From assembly GCF_019511605.1 (NCBI RefSeq), contig NZ_JAEUAV010000009.1, positions 163,325-227,324 on the forward strand: a stretch of 64,000 bases of DNA, given 5' to 3'. Every line of letters begins with the position of its first letter. Within the stretch, counting starts at the first letter, position 1. This DNA comes from Paraburkholderia phenoliruptrix (GTDB lineage Bacteria > Pseudomonadota > Gammaproteobacteria > Burkholderiales > Burkholderiaceae). Positions 1-8,321 of the stretch are shown in pieces. The position numbers were made by a program, and so were the translations under genes. Below the pieces are notes generated by a model. The model had not been told where the DNA came from and searched no databases. It was given only the letters and a program-made list of their open reading frames with translations.

Positions 1-481
1 GTTCCTCGTCAACACCATGCCGGAAATGGCCGACGCGATGGCGCCGAACCACACCGAATTGCAGCGGCTCGTCGGCCGCGAAATCGAGACGCTGGAAGAA
101 GCCGTCACCGCGTGCCGCGAAATCATCGCGCGCGGACCGAAGCTCGTGCTGGTCAAGCATCTGCTCGACCGCAACAGTCCCGCGGACCGCTTCAACATGC
201 TGGTGGTCACCGAGCGTGAGGCGTGGATGGGTCAGCGTCCGCTCTACCCGTTCGCGCGCCAGCCGGTCGGCGTGGGCGATGTGACGAGCGCGGTGTTCGT
301 CGCGCGCACACTGCTCGGCGATACGATTCGCGCCGCCTTTGAGCACACGCTCGCCGCCGTCAACGCGGTGGTCAAGACGACGTGGCAGGCCGGGCGCTAC
401 GAACTGGAACTGGTGGCCGCGCAAAACGAAATCGCGCAGCCGCGCGAATGGTTCGACGCGTGGGTAGCGGAAACCGCGTAG
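1..481 (+). CDS. pdxY: Pyridoxal kinase PdxY, 3' part (5' end outside window)
   Basis: This phosphorylates pyridoxal to PLP in the vitamin B6 salvage pathway, in the cytoplasm. The reading frame is open from base 2 and ends with TAG at 479-481, so about 159 C-terminal residues are visible. They match the ribokinase-like PdxY family: a stretch like APNHTELQ..., then [10 protein letters not shown], the [21 protein letters not shown] segment with the anion-hole/catalytic Asp of the GxGD motif, and the terminal [12 protein letters not shown] block. PdxY is normally about 285 residues, so roughly the N-terminal 45% is off the edge. The family call is firm. PdxY is preferred over PdxK because of the VGVGDVTS and LVAAQ signatures. 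Confidence 0.93.
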   Translation, partial: FLVNTMPEMADAMAPNHTELQRLVGREIETLEEAVTACREIIARGPKLVLVKHLLDRNSPADRFNMLVVTEREAWMGQRPLYPFARQPVGVGDVTSAVFVARTLLGDTIRAAFEHTLAAVNAVVKTTWQAGRYELELVAAQNEIAQPREWFDAWVAETA

Positions 482-592
482 CCGCACGGAACCTCGCGCG
501 CAGGGCGCTCGTCCTATAATGCGTGCCGCGCGCAGGGCAACGCCCGCGCGGCCACTTTCTCACGCACCCGGCATTCAGCAGACGAGGCATCG

Positions 593-1054
593 ATGGACGG
601 TTATATCCGCAGCGAGCGGGAAGAGTATTTTGAGCAGTTGTGCATGAGCGTGGACGCCGACGAGGTGCACGAACAGGAAGCCATCGAGTTCTTCGAAAAC
701 CAGTTCGACCAGCCGGACTTCGATCCCGCGCAGTGGCTGGACATCGCGCTCTACTACTCGCCCGCGGTGGCGCGCGGCATCATCGACATGGTGACGCCCG
801 ACGACAAGGCGCGTAGCAACATTGCCGAAGTGATCGCGGACAACCTCGACATTTCGTACGGCGAAGACGAGTGCCAGCAGTTTGCGGAAACCATCGAGTT
901 CGCGCTGAACAACGGCGTGCCCGTGGATCTCGACCTCGTGCTGGACGGCTGCCAGCGCGCAATCGACGATCTCGACACCTGGGCCGACCAAGAAACCAAA
1001 GCGCCGCTGCTGCGTCTGCGTGAAGAAGTGCTGCGCCAGCAGGGCGAGCGCTAG
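593..1054 (+). CDS. Conserved-looking acidic protein of unknown function
   Basis: This is a 153-residue protein I do not recognise. It is strongly acidic (many Asp/Glu), has no signal peptide or membrane segment, and looks largely helical. It starts MDGYIRSEREEYFEQL and ends in a Lys/Arg/Glu-rich helix (LLRLREEVLRQQGER). The ATG at 593 follows GAGG at 584-587, a good ribosome site. A TATAAT hexamer at 515-520, in the gap after pdxY, could be its -10 box, but no convincing -35 element is present. Codon use is the same GC-rich pattern as the neighbours. The frame is likely genuine because the start, ribosome site and acidic composition agree. Function is unknown. Confidence 0.75.
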   Translation: MDGYIRSEREEYFEQLCMSVDADEVHEQEAIEFFENQFDQPDFDPAQWLDIALYYSPAVARGIIDMVTPDDKARSNIAEVIADNLDISYGEDECQQFAETIEFALNNGVPVDLDLVLDGCQRAIDDLDTWADQETKAPLLRLREEVLRQQGER

Positions 1055-1563
1055 GGCTCGCTGGCAGTACCGGCCAGGCTGTGCGGCGCGCGTTGTGCGC
1101 CGTGCGTCGCGTGGTCTTTCTCTTTCCTCTCTCCTGATCACGCGGCTGGCATGTGCGCGTGCGCCACACGGCGCAACCCGCGCAAGACCGCGCAGCCGCT
1201 GTGCCGAAATGCTCATTCAAAGCGTCGCGAACTGCCAAGACGGCTGCATATTGGCTTCCTATATTCGCGCCACATGACCGGCGTGCGAATGCAACGTCGC
1301 CTGATCCAGCCTGCGTGATCGCGAGCGTACGCGCCTGCGTGAAACGCCTGCCCGATCGGTGGCAATTCCGCGCTCGCTGAGTGCTGAATGCCGAACGCTG
1401 AGTGCTCGCTCAGCATTCGCTGGGTACTTGCCGAGCACTTGCCGAGCACTTGCCGAGCACTTGCTGAGTGCTCGCCGAGTATTCGCTCTGCGCGAGCGCC
1501 TCGCGCGACCCGCGTCATCACCTTGCCGCTTTCACACCTGAACTGACGAAGTGAGGAGAGACC
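1055..1563. repeat. Intergenic gap with 11-bp degenerate tandem repeats
   Basis: This 509-base gap has no credible gene. From about 1379 to 1490 it is built from a short degenerate repeat. ACTTGCCGAGC occurs at 1426-1436 (first base pair variant), 1437-1447 and 1448-1458, followed by the diverged copies ACTTGCTGAGT and GCTCGCCGAGT. Related GCTGAGTGCT pieces lie upstream. The period is 11 bases, so the unit does not preserve a reading frame. The ribosome site of the next gene (AGGAGAG, 1553-1559) closes the gap. Confidence 0.75.
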
Positions 1564-2751
1564 ATGAGTAAGCACCGCACCAGCCATCACACCGGGCACC
1601 CCACCCTGCACAGCATGCTCAAACCGCTTGTTCTGTGCGTCGGCGCCCTTCTTGCCGTCGCATCGGCCGGCAGTTTCGCCGACGACCTGCCGGTCAAGAT
1701 CGGCTTCGCCGCGCCGCTGACGGGCGCGAACGCCGGCTATGGCAAGGACCTCGAAAACGGCGTGCGTCTCGCCTTAGAAGAAGCCAACGCGCAAAAGATC
1801 AGGATCGGCGACAAGCTCGCGCAATTCCAGATCGTTTCGCAGGACGACCAGGCGGACCCGCGCATCGGCGTGCAGGTCGCGCAGAAGCTGGTGGATTCGG
1901 GCGTCTCGGTGGTGGTCGGCCACTTCAACTCGGGCACGACGATTCCCGCCTCGCAGGTCTACGAGCAGGCCGGCATTCCGGTGATCGACCCTGCCGCCAC
2001 CAACCCGATCATCACCGGCCGCGGCTTCGCGAACACCTTCATGGTGATCTCCACCGACGCGCAGAACGCGGGCAACGCCGGCGTCTACGCGGTCGAGGTG
2101 ACGAAGGCAAAACGCATCGCGATCATCGACGACCGCACCGCCTTCGGTCAGGGCGAAGCGGACGAGTTCGAGAAGGCCGTCAAAGCGCACGGCGGCACCA
2201 TAGTCGCGCGCGAGTACACCGACAACCACGCGGTCGATTTCAGCACGCAGCTCACCAAGATCAAGGCGGCAAATGCGGACCTGATCTTCTTCGGCGGGCT
2301 CGACACGCAGGCCGCGGGCTTCGCGCGGCGCATGAAACAGCTTGGCGTGACCGCGCAACTGGTAGGCGGCGGCGGCGTTGAGGATCCGGAGTTCATCAAG
2401 CTCGCCGGCGACGCGGCCGAAGGCGTGATGGCCTGGGAATACGGCCGCCCGCTCGCGCAACTGCCGGGCGGCAAGGACTTTTCCGCGAAGTTCAAGAAGC
2501 GCTTTGGCGGCGAGATTCTCTCGTATGCGCCGTTCGGCTACGACGGCGCATGGGCCGCTATTCGCGCCATGCAGCAGGCGAAATCCACTTCGCCCAACGA
2601 CTACCGCCCCGTGCTGAAGGCGATCGACTTCGAAGGCGTGACCGGCAAGATCTCGTTCGACAAGACCGGTGCGCTGAAAAGCGGCGCCTCGACGCTGTAT
2701 CAGGTGAAGAACGGCGCGTGGGTGCCGATCGTCACGAAGAGCGGCACCTGA
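1564..2751 (+). CDS. Branched-chain amino acid ABC transporter substrate-binding protein (LivK family)
   Basis: This is a periplasmic solute receptor of the leucine/isoleucine/valine-binding type, feeding a high-affinity ABC importer. The 395-residue protein has a long N-terminus, a hydrophobic export signal (about residues 19-38, cleavage probably after SFA) and a type I periplasmic binding fold. Hallmarks are VKIGFAAPLTGANAGYGKDLENGVRLA, VVVGHFNSGTTIPASQVYEQAGIPVIDPAATNP, IDDRTAFGQGEADEFEK and SYAPFGYDGAWAAI. Length is close to LivK/LivJ (about 370) with a slightly extended leader. ATG 1564 has the strong site AGGAGAG. No permease or ATPase genes are adjacent, so it is an orphan receptor here. 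True ligand could be another amino acid or organic acid. Confidence 0.93.
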   Translation: MSKHRTSHHTGHPTLHSMLKPLVLCVGALLAVASAGSFADDLPVKIGFAAPLTGANAGYGKDLENGVRLALEEANAQKIRIGDKLAQFQIVSQDDQADPRIGVQVAQKLVDSGVSVVVGHFNSGTTIPASQVYEQAGIPVIDPAATNPIITGRGFANTFMVISTDAQNAGNAGVYAVEVTKAKRIAIIDDRTAFGQGEADEFEKAVKAHGGTIVAREYTDNHAVDFSTQLTKIKAANADLIFFGGLDTQAAGFARRMKQLGVTAQLVGGGGVEDPEFIKLAGDAAEGVMAWEYGRPLAQLPGGKDFSAKFKKRFGGEILSYAPFGYDGAWAAIRAMQQAKSTSPNDYRPVLKAIDFEGVTGKISFDKTGALKSGASTLYQVKNGAWVPIVTKSGT

Positions 2752-2757
2752 GCGCGG

Positions 2758-4728
2758 CTAGTTCGCGCTGGCCGCCACACGCAGCCGCGCGGCCTTGACG
2801 ACAATCTGGGCGTCGAGGTCGCGCTCGATCCGCACGAGATCTTCCTGCATCGCGGCGAACTCCGCGGCGCTGCACATCTGGTGACCGAAGTCGGCGCGAA
2901 GCTGACGTCTCACCTGAAGCACCCGCGCCGCCGGATCGAAAACATAGTGCGACGAGAACCTCACGTAGCGGTTCTGCACTTCCGTATCGGCGGGTATGTC
3001 GGTCAGCCTCGCAAAGCGCGGCAGCGTGATCTCCAGCGTCTCGTCGAATACACCGCCAGTGCAGGCCCACGGCTGCGTGCGCACAGGCTCGGCAAGCCAT
3101 GCCTGCACCTGCGAGTCCATGCCGCCGGAAAAGCTCGTCAACGTGGGCACGGCAGTGGTGCCGTCCGTCCAGACGAAATGCTCGAGTTTGCCCTGCATCC
3201 ATGTCGCGAACGGCCCGTCGGTCGCGGCCACGTCGCCGGTCTGCAATTGCGCGCTGCCATGCAGCCCGGTTTGCAACAGACGATTGCCGGCAATCTGCTG
3301 CGTGCGCTGGCGCGATGCACGGCGAAAAACATTGCGCTCGATCTCGGCGGTGAAGCCCGCATCCTCCACGCGATACGCGTAATGCGCCGTGCCGTTTTCG
3401 TCGACGTCGATCTGCACGCGGGCCGTCCGCTCACGTTCCTGTGTGGCGGGCGTACGCGAGAGCACCCCCTCGCCGACCAGCAGCACCGGCCGGTCCATGA
3501 CGGCGACCGGCAGATAGCCGAAACCGACGCCGCCCGCGGTCGTGTCCGCGTATAGCGACAGTTCAGGAATCCAGACAATTGCGTGATTGATGGCGCTCGC
3601 GCCGTAACCGGGCACGTCAGGCAAGCTGTAGTACGGCCCGAGGTTGAGCAGCACGGCTTCGCTGCGAATGCCGACCGCCGCCAGCAACGCGCTGTACAGC
3701 GCGACGTGGTCCTTGCAGTCGCCATAACGGTTGCGCAGAATGTTCGCGGCCTTGTGCGGGATCGCAGCGGTCTCGCCGAGGTAGAGCGCCACGTAGCGTA
3801 TGTTCATCCGCATCCAGTCGTACAGGATGTGCGCCTTTTCGCGTGGATCGGCGGCTCGCGCGGTGAGCGACTGCGCGAGCCGCACGATGGCCGGGTCGTC
3901 GAACGTAGCGTCGGTAGCGGGCACACGATAGCGCGCCGCGAAGCTCGCGAAGTCGGGCACGGTCGAGACCATCAGGCGATCGCCCCAGTTCGCATAGCCG
4001 ACCGCGCCCGCTTCGAGCCGCGCATACGGCCCATGCCGGTAGCGGAATTCGTAGCGCGTGCGGCCGTTCGCGGTGACCGGCGGCTGTGCGGTGTAGCCGC
4101 GCGCGTCGGCATAAAGCGGCACGTCGGCGGGCAGATCGAAGATCAGGCGCTGCTCCTCTACCGGCTCGCGGGTCGGCTCCACGAGGTACGCGAAAGTGCC
4201 CGCCTGCAAGGGCTTCATGCGGGTCTTGCGAAAAGCCAGATGCACGCGCGCGCCCGGCTCTACGCCCGGAAAGATCACTGTGCGCAACACGCCGTCCTGA
4301 AAGCTCGGCGCGCCCGCCGAACGCGGCTCCTGAACGTCGCGAATCGCTTCGGGACCGACCACCTGAGTCGCGCCATCGGGGGCGATGGTTTCGGCGGCGA
4401 GCAACTGCACCTGCTCGATATCCTTGTTGAACCACACGTAACGTTGCGCAATGTCGTCGACGCCGCTCACGGTGTTCGCGCGCAACACGCTGTCGTCGTG
4501 TTCCTCGACCGAACCGTCCTTCTGGATCGTGAAGAGATGCACGTCGCGCTCTGTCGTGTAGGGCGCGCGCTCGTCGGCGGATGCAGCAGACGACGCGTTC
4601 GACCCGTTCGACCCGTTCGACCCGTTCGACCCGTTCGACGCCTCCACCGCCTGCGCGCACGCGCCAGAGGCTGCGGCGACGAGAGCAAGCGCCGCGGCCA
4701 TGCTAAGGCACCTCGGGCGGCGCGTCAT
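2758..4728 (-). CDS. Secreted DUF3857 / transglutaminase-like protein
   Basis: This is an exported protein of about 656 residues with an N-terminal DUF3857-type beta domain followed by a transglutaminase-like core. The candidate Cys-His-Asp triad is visible: Cys in NRYGDCKDHVALYSALL, His in ASAINHAIVW and Asp in YADTTAGG. The chosen start (ATG at 4728) gives a signal peptide MTRRPRCLSMAAALALVAAASGACAQA. The open frame extends upstream to 4923 but would run into the neighbouring HTH gene. After the signal comes a Gly-Ser-Asn tract encoded by a 9-base repeat. Such proteins occur widely in proteobacteria and are of unsettled role (envelope protein processing or cross-linking). It sits 55 bases downstream of the HTH gene on the same strand. 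Confidence 0.85.
   Translation of the reverse strand: MTRRPRCLSMAAALALVAAASGACAQAVEASNGSNGSNGSNGSNASSAASADERAPYTTERDVHLFTIQKDGSVEEHDDSVLRANTVSGVDDIAQRYVWFNKDIEQVQLLAAETIAPDGATQVVGPEAIRDVQEPRSAGAPSFQDGVLRTVIFPGVEPGARVHLAFRKTRMKPLQAGTFAYLVEPTREPVEEQRLIFDLPADVPLYADARGYTAQPPVTANGRTRYEFRYRHGPYARLEAGAVGYANWGDRLMVSTVPDFASFAARYRVPATDATFDDPAIVRLAQSLTARAADPREKAHILYDWMRMNIRYVALYLGETAAIPHKAANILRNRYGDCKDHVALYSALLAAVGIRSEAVLLNLGPYYSLPDVPGYGASAINHAIVWIPELSLYADTTAGGVGFGYLPVAVMDRPVLLVGEGVLSRTPATQERERTARVQIDVDENGTAHYAYRVEDAGFTAEIERNVFRRASRQRTQQIAGNRLLQTGLHGSAQLQTGDVAATDGPFATWMQGKLEHFVWTDGTTAVPTLTSFSGGMDSQVQAWLAEPVRTQPWACTGGVFDETLEITLPRFARLTDIPADTEVQNRYVRFSSHYVFDPAARVLQVRRQLRADFGHQMCSAAEFAAMQEDLVRIERDLDAQIVVKAARLRVAASAN
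4592..4636. repeat. 9-bp in-frame tandem repeat (Ser-Asn-Gly tract)
   Basis: Four perfect copies of GACCCGTTC at 4601-4636 follow one variant copy, GACGCGTTC, at 4592-4600. On the minus strand they encode a (Gly-Ser-Asn)n linker just after the signal peptide of the transglutaminase-like protein. Because the unit is a multiple of three, gain or loss of copies would alter linker length without breaking the frame. Confidence 0.9.
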
Positions 4729-4783
4729 GAGCGCCCTGTGCCGCGCGGCGCCCGCGCGAGCCTGCTGCGGATGGGAACGCGCA

Positions 4784-5464
4784 TCAGTCGCCCTCGCCCA
4801 ATTGCGCAAGCAAAGCCTGCAAGCTCTCCACATGCCGCAGCAGCAAATGACGGTGCTTCTCGATCTGTTCGAGCCGCCCGGCAAGATCGGCCTGAATGGG
4901 ATCGTCGCGCTCGGCGGCGGCAATCACGTCTTCCACCCGCGATCGCAACGACGTCAGTTCGACCGGCGCATGCGCGAGATGCCGCTCGAAACGCCGCACT
5001 TCCTGGACCGCCAGCTCGCGAACCTTGCGGAAATACGCCTGACGCCTATGCGCTTCGGCGTCCAGCGTTTCGTCCTCCATTCGCTTAGCCGGCGAGGCCT
5101 GGCCGAAAATCGGCTCGGGCGGCCGCAGCACGGTCTTTTTTCGCACCGGATGCGCGGTGCCGCGAAAGCGCGCGAGCGGCTCTTCGTTGTCGATTGCGGC
5201 GCGCGCGTTGGCGGGAATTTCCTCTTCGCTGTGCGGCGTGTTCATCCAGCCGCTCGGCAAGCCGGTCACCGCTTCTATGCCGCGCACGAATTCCTCGCTG
5301 AATTCGCGCTGGCCGGACAACATCAACTTCAGATAGCTCGCCGAGAACGTCATCATGCGTGCGAGGCGAGTCGCCGCGCCGACTTCGCGCGTGAGCAGCA
5401 CGAGATTCGCGCGCCAGACTGGGAGCAGCAATTCGTCGGAATCTTCCATCGCTGGGTCTTCCAT
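4784..5464 (-). CDS. Putative helix-turn-helix protein with long coiled C-terminus
   Basis: The protein has about 226 residues. The N-terminal part (WRANLVLLTREVGAATRLARMMTFSASYLKLMLSGQREFSEEFVRGIEAVTGLPSGWMN, here given in pieces: first WRANLVLLTREV, then SASYLKLMLSG, then GLPSGWMN) has the spacing of a Cro/CI-like helix-turn-helix, as in proteins where the last helix ends with PxGWxD. The remainder is charged and helical, rich in Arg/Glu heptads (RRFERHLAHAPVELTSLRSR), likely a coiled coil. ATG at 5464 was chosen; an in-frame ATG at 5449 is the alternative. I cannot name its targets. It could regulate the downstream transglutaminase-like gene, which is co-directional. Confidence 0.65.
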   Translation of the reverse strand: MEDPAMEDSDELLLPVWRANLVLLTREVGAATRLARMMTFSASYLKLMLSGQREFSEEFVRGIEAVTGLPSGWMNTPHSEEEIPANARAAIDNEEPLARFRGTAHPVRKKTVLRPPEPIFGQASPAKRMEDETLDAEAHRRQAYFRKVRELAVQEVRRFERHLAHAPVELTSLRSRVEDVIAAAERDDPIQADLAGRLEQIEKHRHLLLRHVESLQALLAQLGEGD

Positions 5465-5666
5465 CTTTTGCCCGATGTAAGGACGACGCCTTCGTGCGTC
5501 ATCGTTTTGAAAGGGTAGCCGGTGCATGGCCTCGTCTGCAAGGGCGGCACCGTGGGTCATACGAGCCTTCGTGGCGAAATTCACACGCGTTGCTGCGCGT
5601 CAATTCGCACGCGGTTTCGCGCGGTTTCCCATGCGAATGGACACTTGCGCCGCGTCGGCGTTCCTA

Positions 5667-5727
5667 CACGGTACGCATGTGTGTGGCATGCTTGCGTACC
5701 GTGCGGTGCATGGCGTGCCGCACCGCA
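5667..5727. promoter_or_regulatory. Two adjacent perfect inverted repeats in the leader of the His-rich peptide gene
   Basis: CACGGTACGCA (5667-5677) and TGCGTACCGTG (5693-5703) are perfect 11-base arms around a 15-base loop. Immediately after, TGCGGTGC (5702-5709) and GCACCGCA (5720-5727) form perfect 8-base arms around 10 bases. The two hairpins share two bases (5702-5703), so in RNA they may compete. They end about 30 bases before the ATG at 5758. The first could also be a dyad operator. Sequence fact is certain; function is inference. Confidence 0.6.
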
Positions 5728-5757
5728 AATTTCACAACACGGATTAAGGGTTTTGTA

Positions 5758-5895
5758 ATGAAGAAGATCGTTCTGGCCATTGCCGCGGCCGCCGCCGTTT
5801 TCGGCGCAATTGCTCCCGCGCAGGCAGCTCGCCACCATCACCCGGTTTGCAAGAAGGTCCACGTGCATCACCACTGGGAACGCCACTGCCGTTGA
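5758..5895 (+). CDS. Small secreted His-rich peptide (HHHH-motif type)
   Basis: This 45-residue protein has a clear export signal (MKKIVLAIAAAAAVFGAIAPAQA) and a mature part of only about 22 residues: ARHHHPVCKKVHVHHHWERHCR. The mature peptide holds eight His and two Cys, a composition suited to metal binding. It resembles the short HHHH-motif proteins common in Burkholderia; no function is known to me. The site AAGGG about eight bases before ATG 5758 supports the start. Two inverted repeats lie directly upstream, and the shared terminator at 5954-5987 follows. Confidence 0.85.
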   Translation: MKKIVLAIAAAAAVFGAIAPAQAARHHHPVCKKVHVHHHWERHCR

Positions 5896-5953
5896 TGATG
5901 GCCCTCGCGCCGAGGGTAACGACGAACCACGCTGACGCGAAGCGCCGCGTGCA

Positions 5954-5987
5954 TGAAAAAAGCCTCGCCGGTGGCGAGGCTTTTTCG
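5954..5987. terminator. Bidirectional Rho-independent terminator
   Basis: A run of A, then GCCTCGCC (5962-5969), loop GGT, GGCGAGGC (5973-5980) and a run of five T form a perfect 8-base-pair stem with tracts on both sides. It lies between the convergent His-rich peptide gene and hutG and can serve both, ending the hut operon transcript leftward. Confidence 0.93.
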
Positions 5988-6007
5988 TTATGCGTCAGGC
6001 GTCGCGA

Positions 6008-6820
6008 TCAGGCAGCGTTGACGCGCTCCAACGCCGTCGTCACGAGTTGCTCGAGCAAAGGCTCGATCTTTGCGGCCAGCGCTTCATCGTAGGCGTACGG
6101 CAACTGTTCCTGCATATAGGTGATCTGCGACAACTCCAGTTGCACCGCATGCACGCCTTGCGAAGGCTGACCATAATGCCGCGTGATATAGCCGCCCTTG
6201 AAGCGGCCATTGGCGACGGCGGAATAACCGCCATGCCGCTCGACCACCGCCGCAAGTTCCTCCGCCAGACCCGCCACCGCGCTCGCGCCGTTCGAGGTGC
6301 CGAAGTTGAAGTCGGGCAAGCGCCCTTCGAAAAACCGCGGTACGTGCGAGCGGATCGAATGCGCCTCCCACAGCAGCACCTTGCCGTGGCGCGCCTTGAG
6401 CGCGGCAAGCTCGCTCGCAAGCGCGGCATGATAGGGCATCCAGTATGCGTCGCGACGGCGGGCCACTTCTGCTTCGTCCGGTAACTGGCCTTCGCGGTAC
6501 AAAGGCTCCTTGTCGAAGGTATCGACAGGCAGGAGCCCTGTAGTGTCCTGCCCCGGATACAGGTTTGCGCCGTCGGGCGGCCGGTTCAGGTCGATCACGT
6601 AGCGCGCATACGTAGGCGTGAGAATCGACGCGCCCATCCGCCTGGCAAATGCATACAGCCGGTCGAGGTGCCAGTCGCAGTCGTCGGTGCGTTGCGCGAC
6701 CGGTGTCATCGTCGCGGCAATGTCCGCGGGAATCCGGGTGCCCAGATGCGGGATCGAAATCAGTAGCGGCAGGCTTCCGCTGTGCAGCGTGAAAACCGGC
6801 GGGGTGTTCTGATCAGTCAT
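6008..6820 (-). CDS. hutG: N-formylglutamate deformylase
   Basis: This hydrolyses N-formylglutamate to glutamate and formate, the last step of the five-step histidine pathway used when HutF is present. The 270-residue protein matches the N-formylglutamate amidohydrolase family. Recognisable are ISIPHLGTRIP, DDCDWHLDRLY, YARYVIDLNRPP, KVLLWEAHSI and GRFKGGYITRHYG with candidate Zn and catalytic His/Glu residues. ATG 6820 follows CAGGA. It is the last gene of the hut operon, 78 bases after hutF, and is followed by the strong terminator at 5954-5987. Confidence 0.95.
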   Translation of the reverse strand: MTDQNTPPVFTLHSGSLPLLISIPHLGTRIPADIAATMTPVAQRTDDCDWHLDRLYAFARRMGASILTPTYARYVIDLNRPPDGANLYPGQDTTGLLPVDTFDKEPLYREGQLPDEAEVARRRDAYWMPYHAALASELAALKARHGKVLLWEAHSIRSHVPRFFEGRLPDFNFGTSNGASAVAGLAEELAAVVERHGGYSAVANGRFKGGYITRHYGQPSQGVHAVQLELSQITYMQEQLPYAYDEALAAKIEPLLEQLVTTALERVNAA

Positions 6821-6898
6821 GTCAGTCCTGGAGCGAAAGAATCTTGCGGCAACGCGGGCGTGCCGCCCATTTCACGCATGCACCGCGTGCGCTTTGTG

Positions 6899-8305
6899 TC
6901 ATTTGAGCAGTTCGGCGAGTGCCGTGCGATAGCGCGCGTAAGCGCCCTCTTCGTCGCGATGCCGGCGCTGGTCGACTACCTTGTCTCCGCCTGCATACAC
7001 ATCGCGAATCGGCGTCTCGCCATGCTCGCAGAATACCAGGCCCGAGAGCCACGCATGCGGCGCATGCTCGGCGATGCTCGGGTGGTCCGGGTCCAGCACG
7101 AGCCAATCGGCACGATGGCCGGCTTGCAAGGCGCCGGTTGCGCGGCCGGTGGCCTGCGCGCCGCCGCCGAGCGCTGCGTCGAACAGACGATCCGCCACAT
7201 ACGAAGCCTGCGCGGACGCCAGCACGTTGCGTTGCCGGCGCACGAGACGCTGCCCGTATTCGAGCAGACGCAGCTCGGCGCGCCAGTCCACGCCGATATG
7301 ACTATCCGAGCCCACACCCATGCGGCCTTGCGCGTCGAGATAATCGTGCGCGGGGAAAATGCCGTCGCCGAGGTTTGCTTCCGTGGTCAGGCACAGGCCC
7401 GCAACCGCGCCGCTCTTTGCCAGCGCGAGCGTCTCGCCGGCGTCCACATGCGTGGCGTGCACGAGGCACCACCTGCTGTCGACATCGAAACGGTCGAGCA
7501 GCCATTGCACCGGACGTGCGCCTTCGGTTTCCAGGCAGGCGTCCACTTCGGCAGTCTGCTCGGCGATATGGATGTGAACCGGCGCACTGCCCTCGAGTCC
7601 CTGCAACAGCGCGCGCAGCGACTGTTCGGAGACCGCGCGCAGCGAATGCGGCGCCACGCCATAGCGCAGCGCCGGGTTTTCCGGCCGCGCCGCACGCAGT
7701 GTGGCGAGCAGTTCGAGCAGGCCCTCAGGCGTATTGACGAAGCGGCGTTGGTCTTCGCGCGGCGCACGGGCGCCGAAGCCGCTGTACTGATACAGCACCG
7801 GCAGCATCGTCATGCCGATGCCGGCCGCCGACGCCGCGTCCACGACGCGTTGCGCGAGTTCCGCCTGGTTCGCGTAACGGTGGCCGTCGGGCGCGTGATG
7901 CACGTAATGGAATTCGCACACGGACGTATAGCCCGCTTTCAGCATTTCAATGTAAAGCCACTGCGCGACGCTCGCCAGACCTTCAGGCGTGATGCGCGCG
8001 GCAAAGCGATACATCAGGTCGCGCCAGCTCCAGAAATTGTCGGTCGCGCCTGCGCCTGAGGCCGCGCGATATTCGGTGAGGCCCGCCATGGCGCGCTGAA
8101 ACGCATGCGAATGAAGGTTCGGCATGCCAGGCAATACTGGACCTGCGGCTTTGGGCGTGCCCGCGTGCGCTTCGTCAGTGATCGGTGCATCGGGCGTGAC
8201 CGCTGTCAGCGTGCCGCCAGCGTCCCATTCCAGCAGCACATTGCGGCGCCAGCCGTCCGGCAGATACGCGTGGTCAGCAAACAGCGACTGTTTTGCTTGT
8301 GTCAT
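6899..8305 (-). CDS. hutF: Formimidoylglutamate deiminase
   Basis: This converts N-formimino-glutamate to N-formylglutamate plus ammonia. It is a 468-residue amidohydrolase-superfamily enzyme with the Zn-binding HxH in PNLHSHAFQRAM, the deiminase-type segments LKAGYTSVCEFHYVHH and PVHIHIAEQTAEVD, and the Asp motif VGSDSHIGVDW. Length fits HutF (about 450-460). It starts 16 bases after hutI, in the same operon. Its presence alongside HutG shows that formiminoglutamate is handled by deimination and deformylation rather than by direct HutE/formiminoglutamase hydrolysis. Confidence 0.95.
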   Translation of the reverse strand: MTQAKQSLFADHAYLPDGWRRNVLLEWDAGGTLTAVTPDAPITDEAHAGTPKAAGPVLPGMPNLHSHAFQRAMAGLTEYRAASGAGATDNFWSWRDLMYRFAARITPEGLASVAQWLYIEMLKAGYTSVCEFHYVHHAPDGHRYANQAELAQRVVDAASAAGIGMTMLPVLYQYSGFGARAPREDQRRFVNTPEGLLELLATLRAARPENPALRYGVAPHSLRAVSEQSLRALLQGLEGSAPVHIHIAEQTAEVDACLETEGARPVQWLLDRFDVDSRWCLVHATHVDAGETLALAKSGAVAGLCLTTEANLGDGIFPAHDYLDAQGRMGVGSDSHIGVDWRAELRLLEYGQRLVRRQRNVLASAQASYVADRLFDAALGGGAQATGRATGALQAGHRADWLVLDPDHPSIAEHAPHAWLSGLVFCEHGETPIRDVYAGGDKVVDQRRHRDEEGAYARYRTALAELLK

Positions 8306-8321
8306 CTCTCAGGTCCTGGCT

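Noticed and set aside
575..1216. Leftward 213-residue frame over the unknown acidic protein gene
   Set aside because: It is an antisense shadow typical of GC-rich DNA. The rightward gene has the ribosome site and balanced composition.
3583..5088. 501-residue rightward frame
   Set aside because: It overlays the transglutaminase-like and HTH genes on the other strand, is Arg/His-rich and has no homology I can see.
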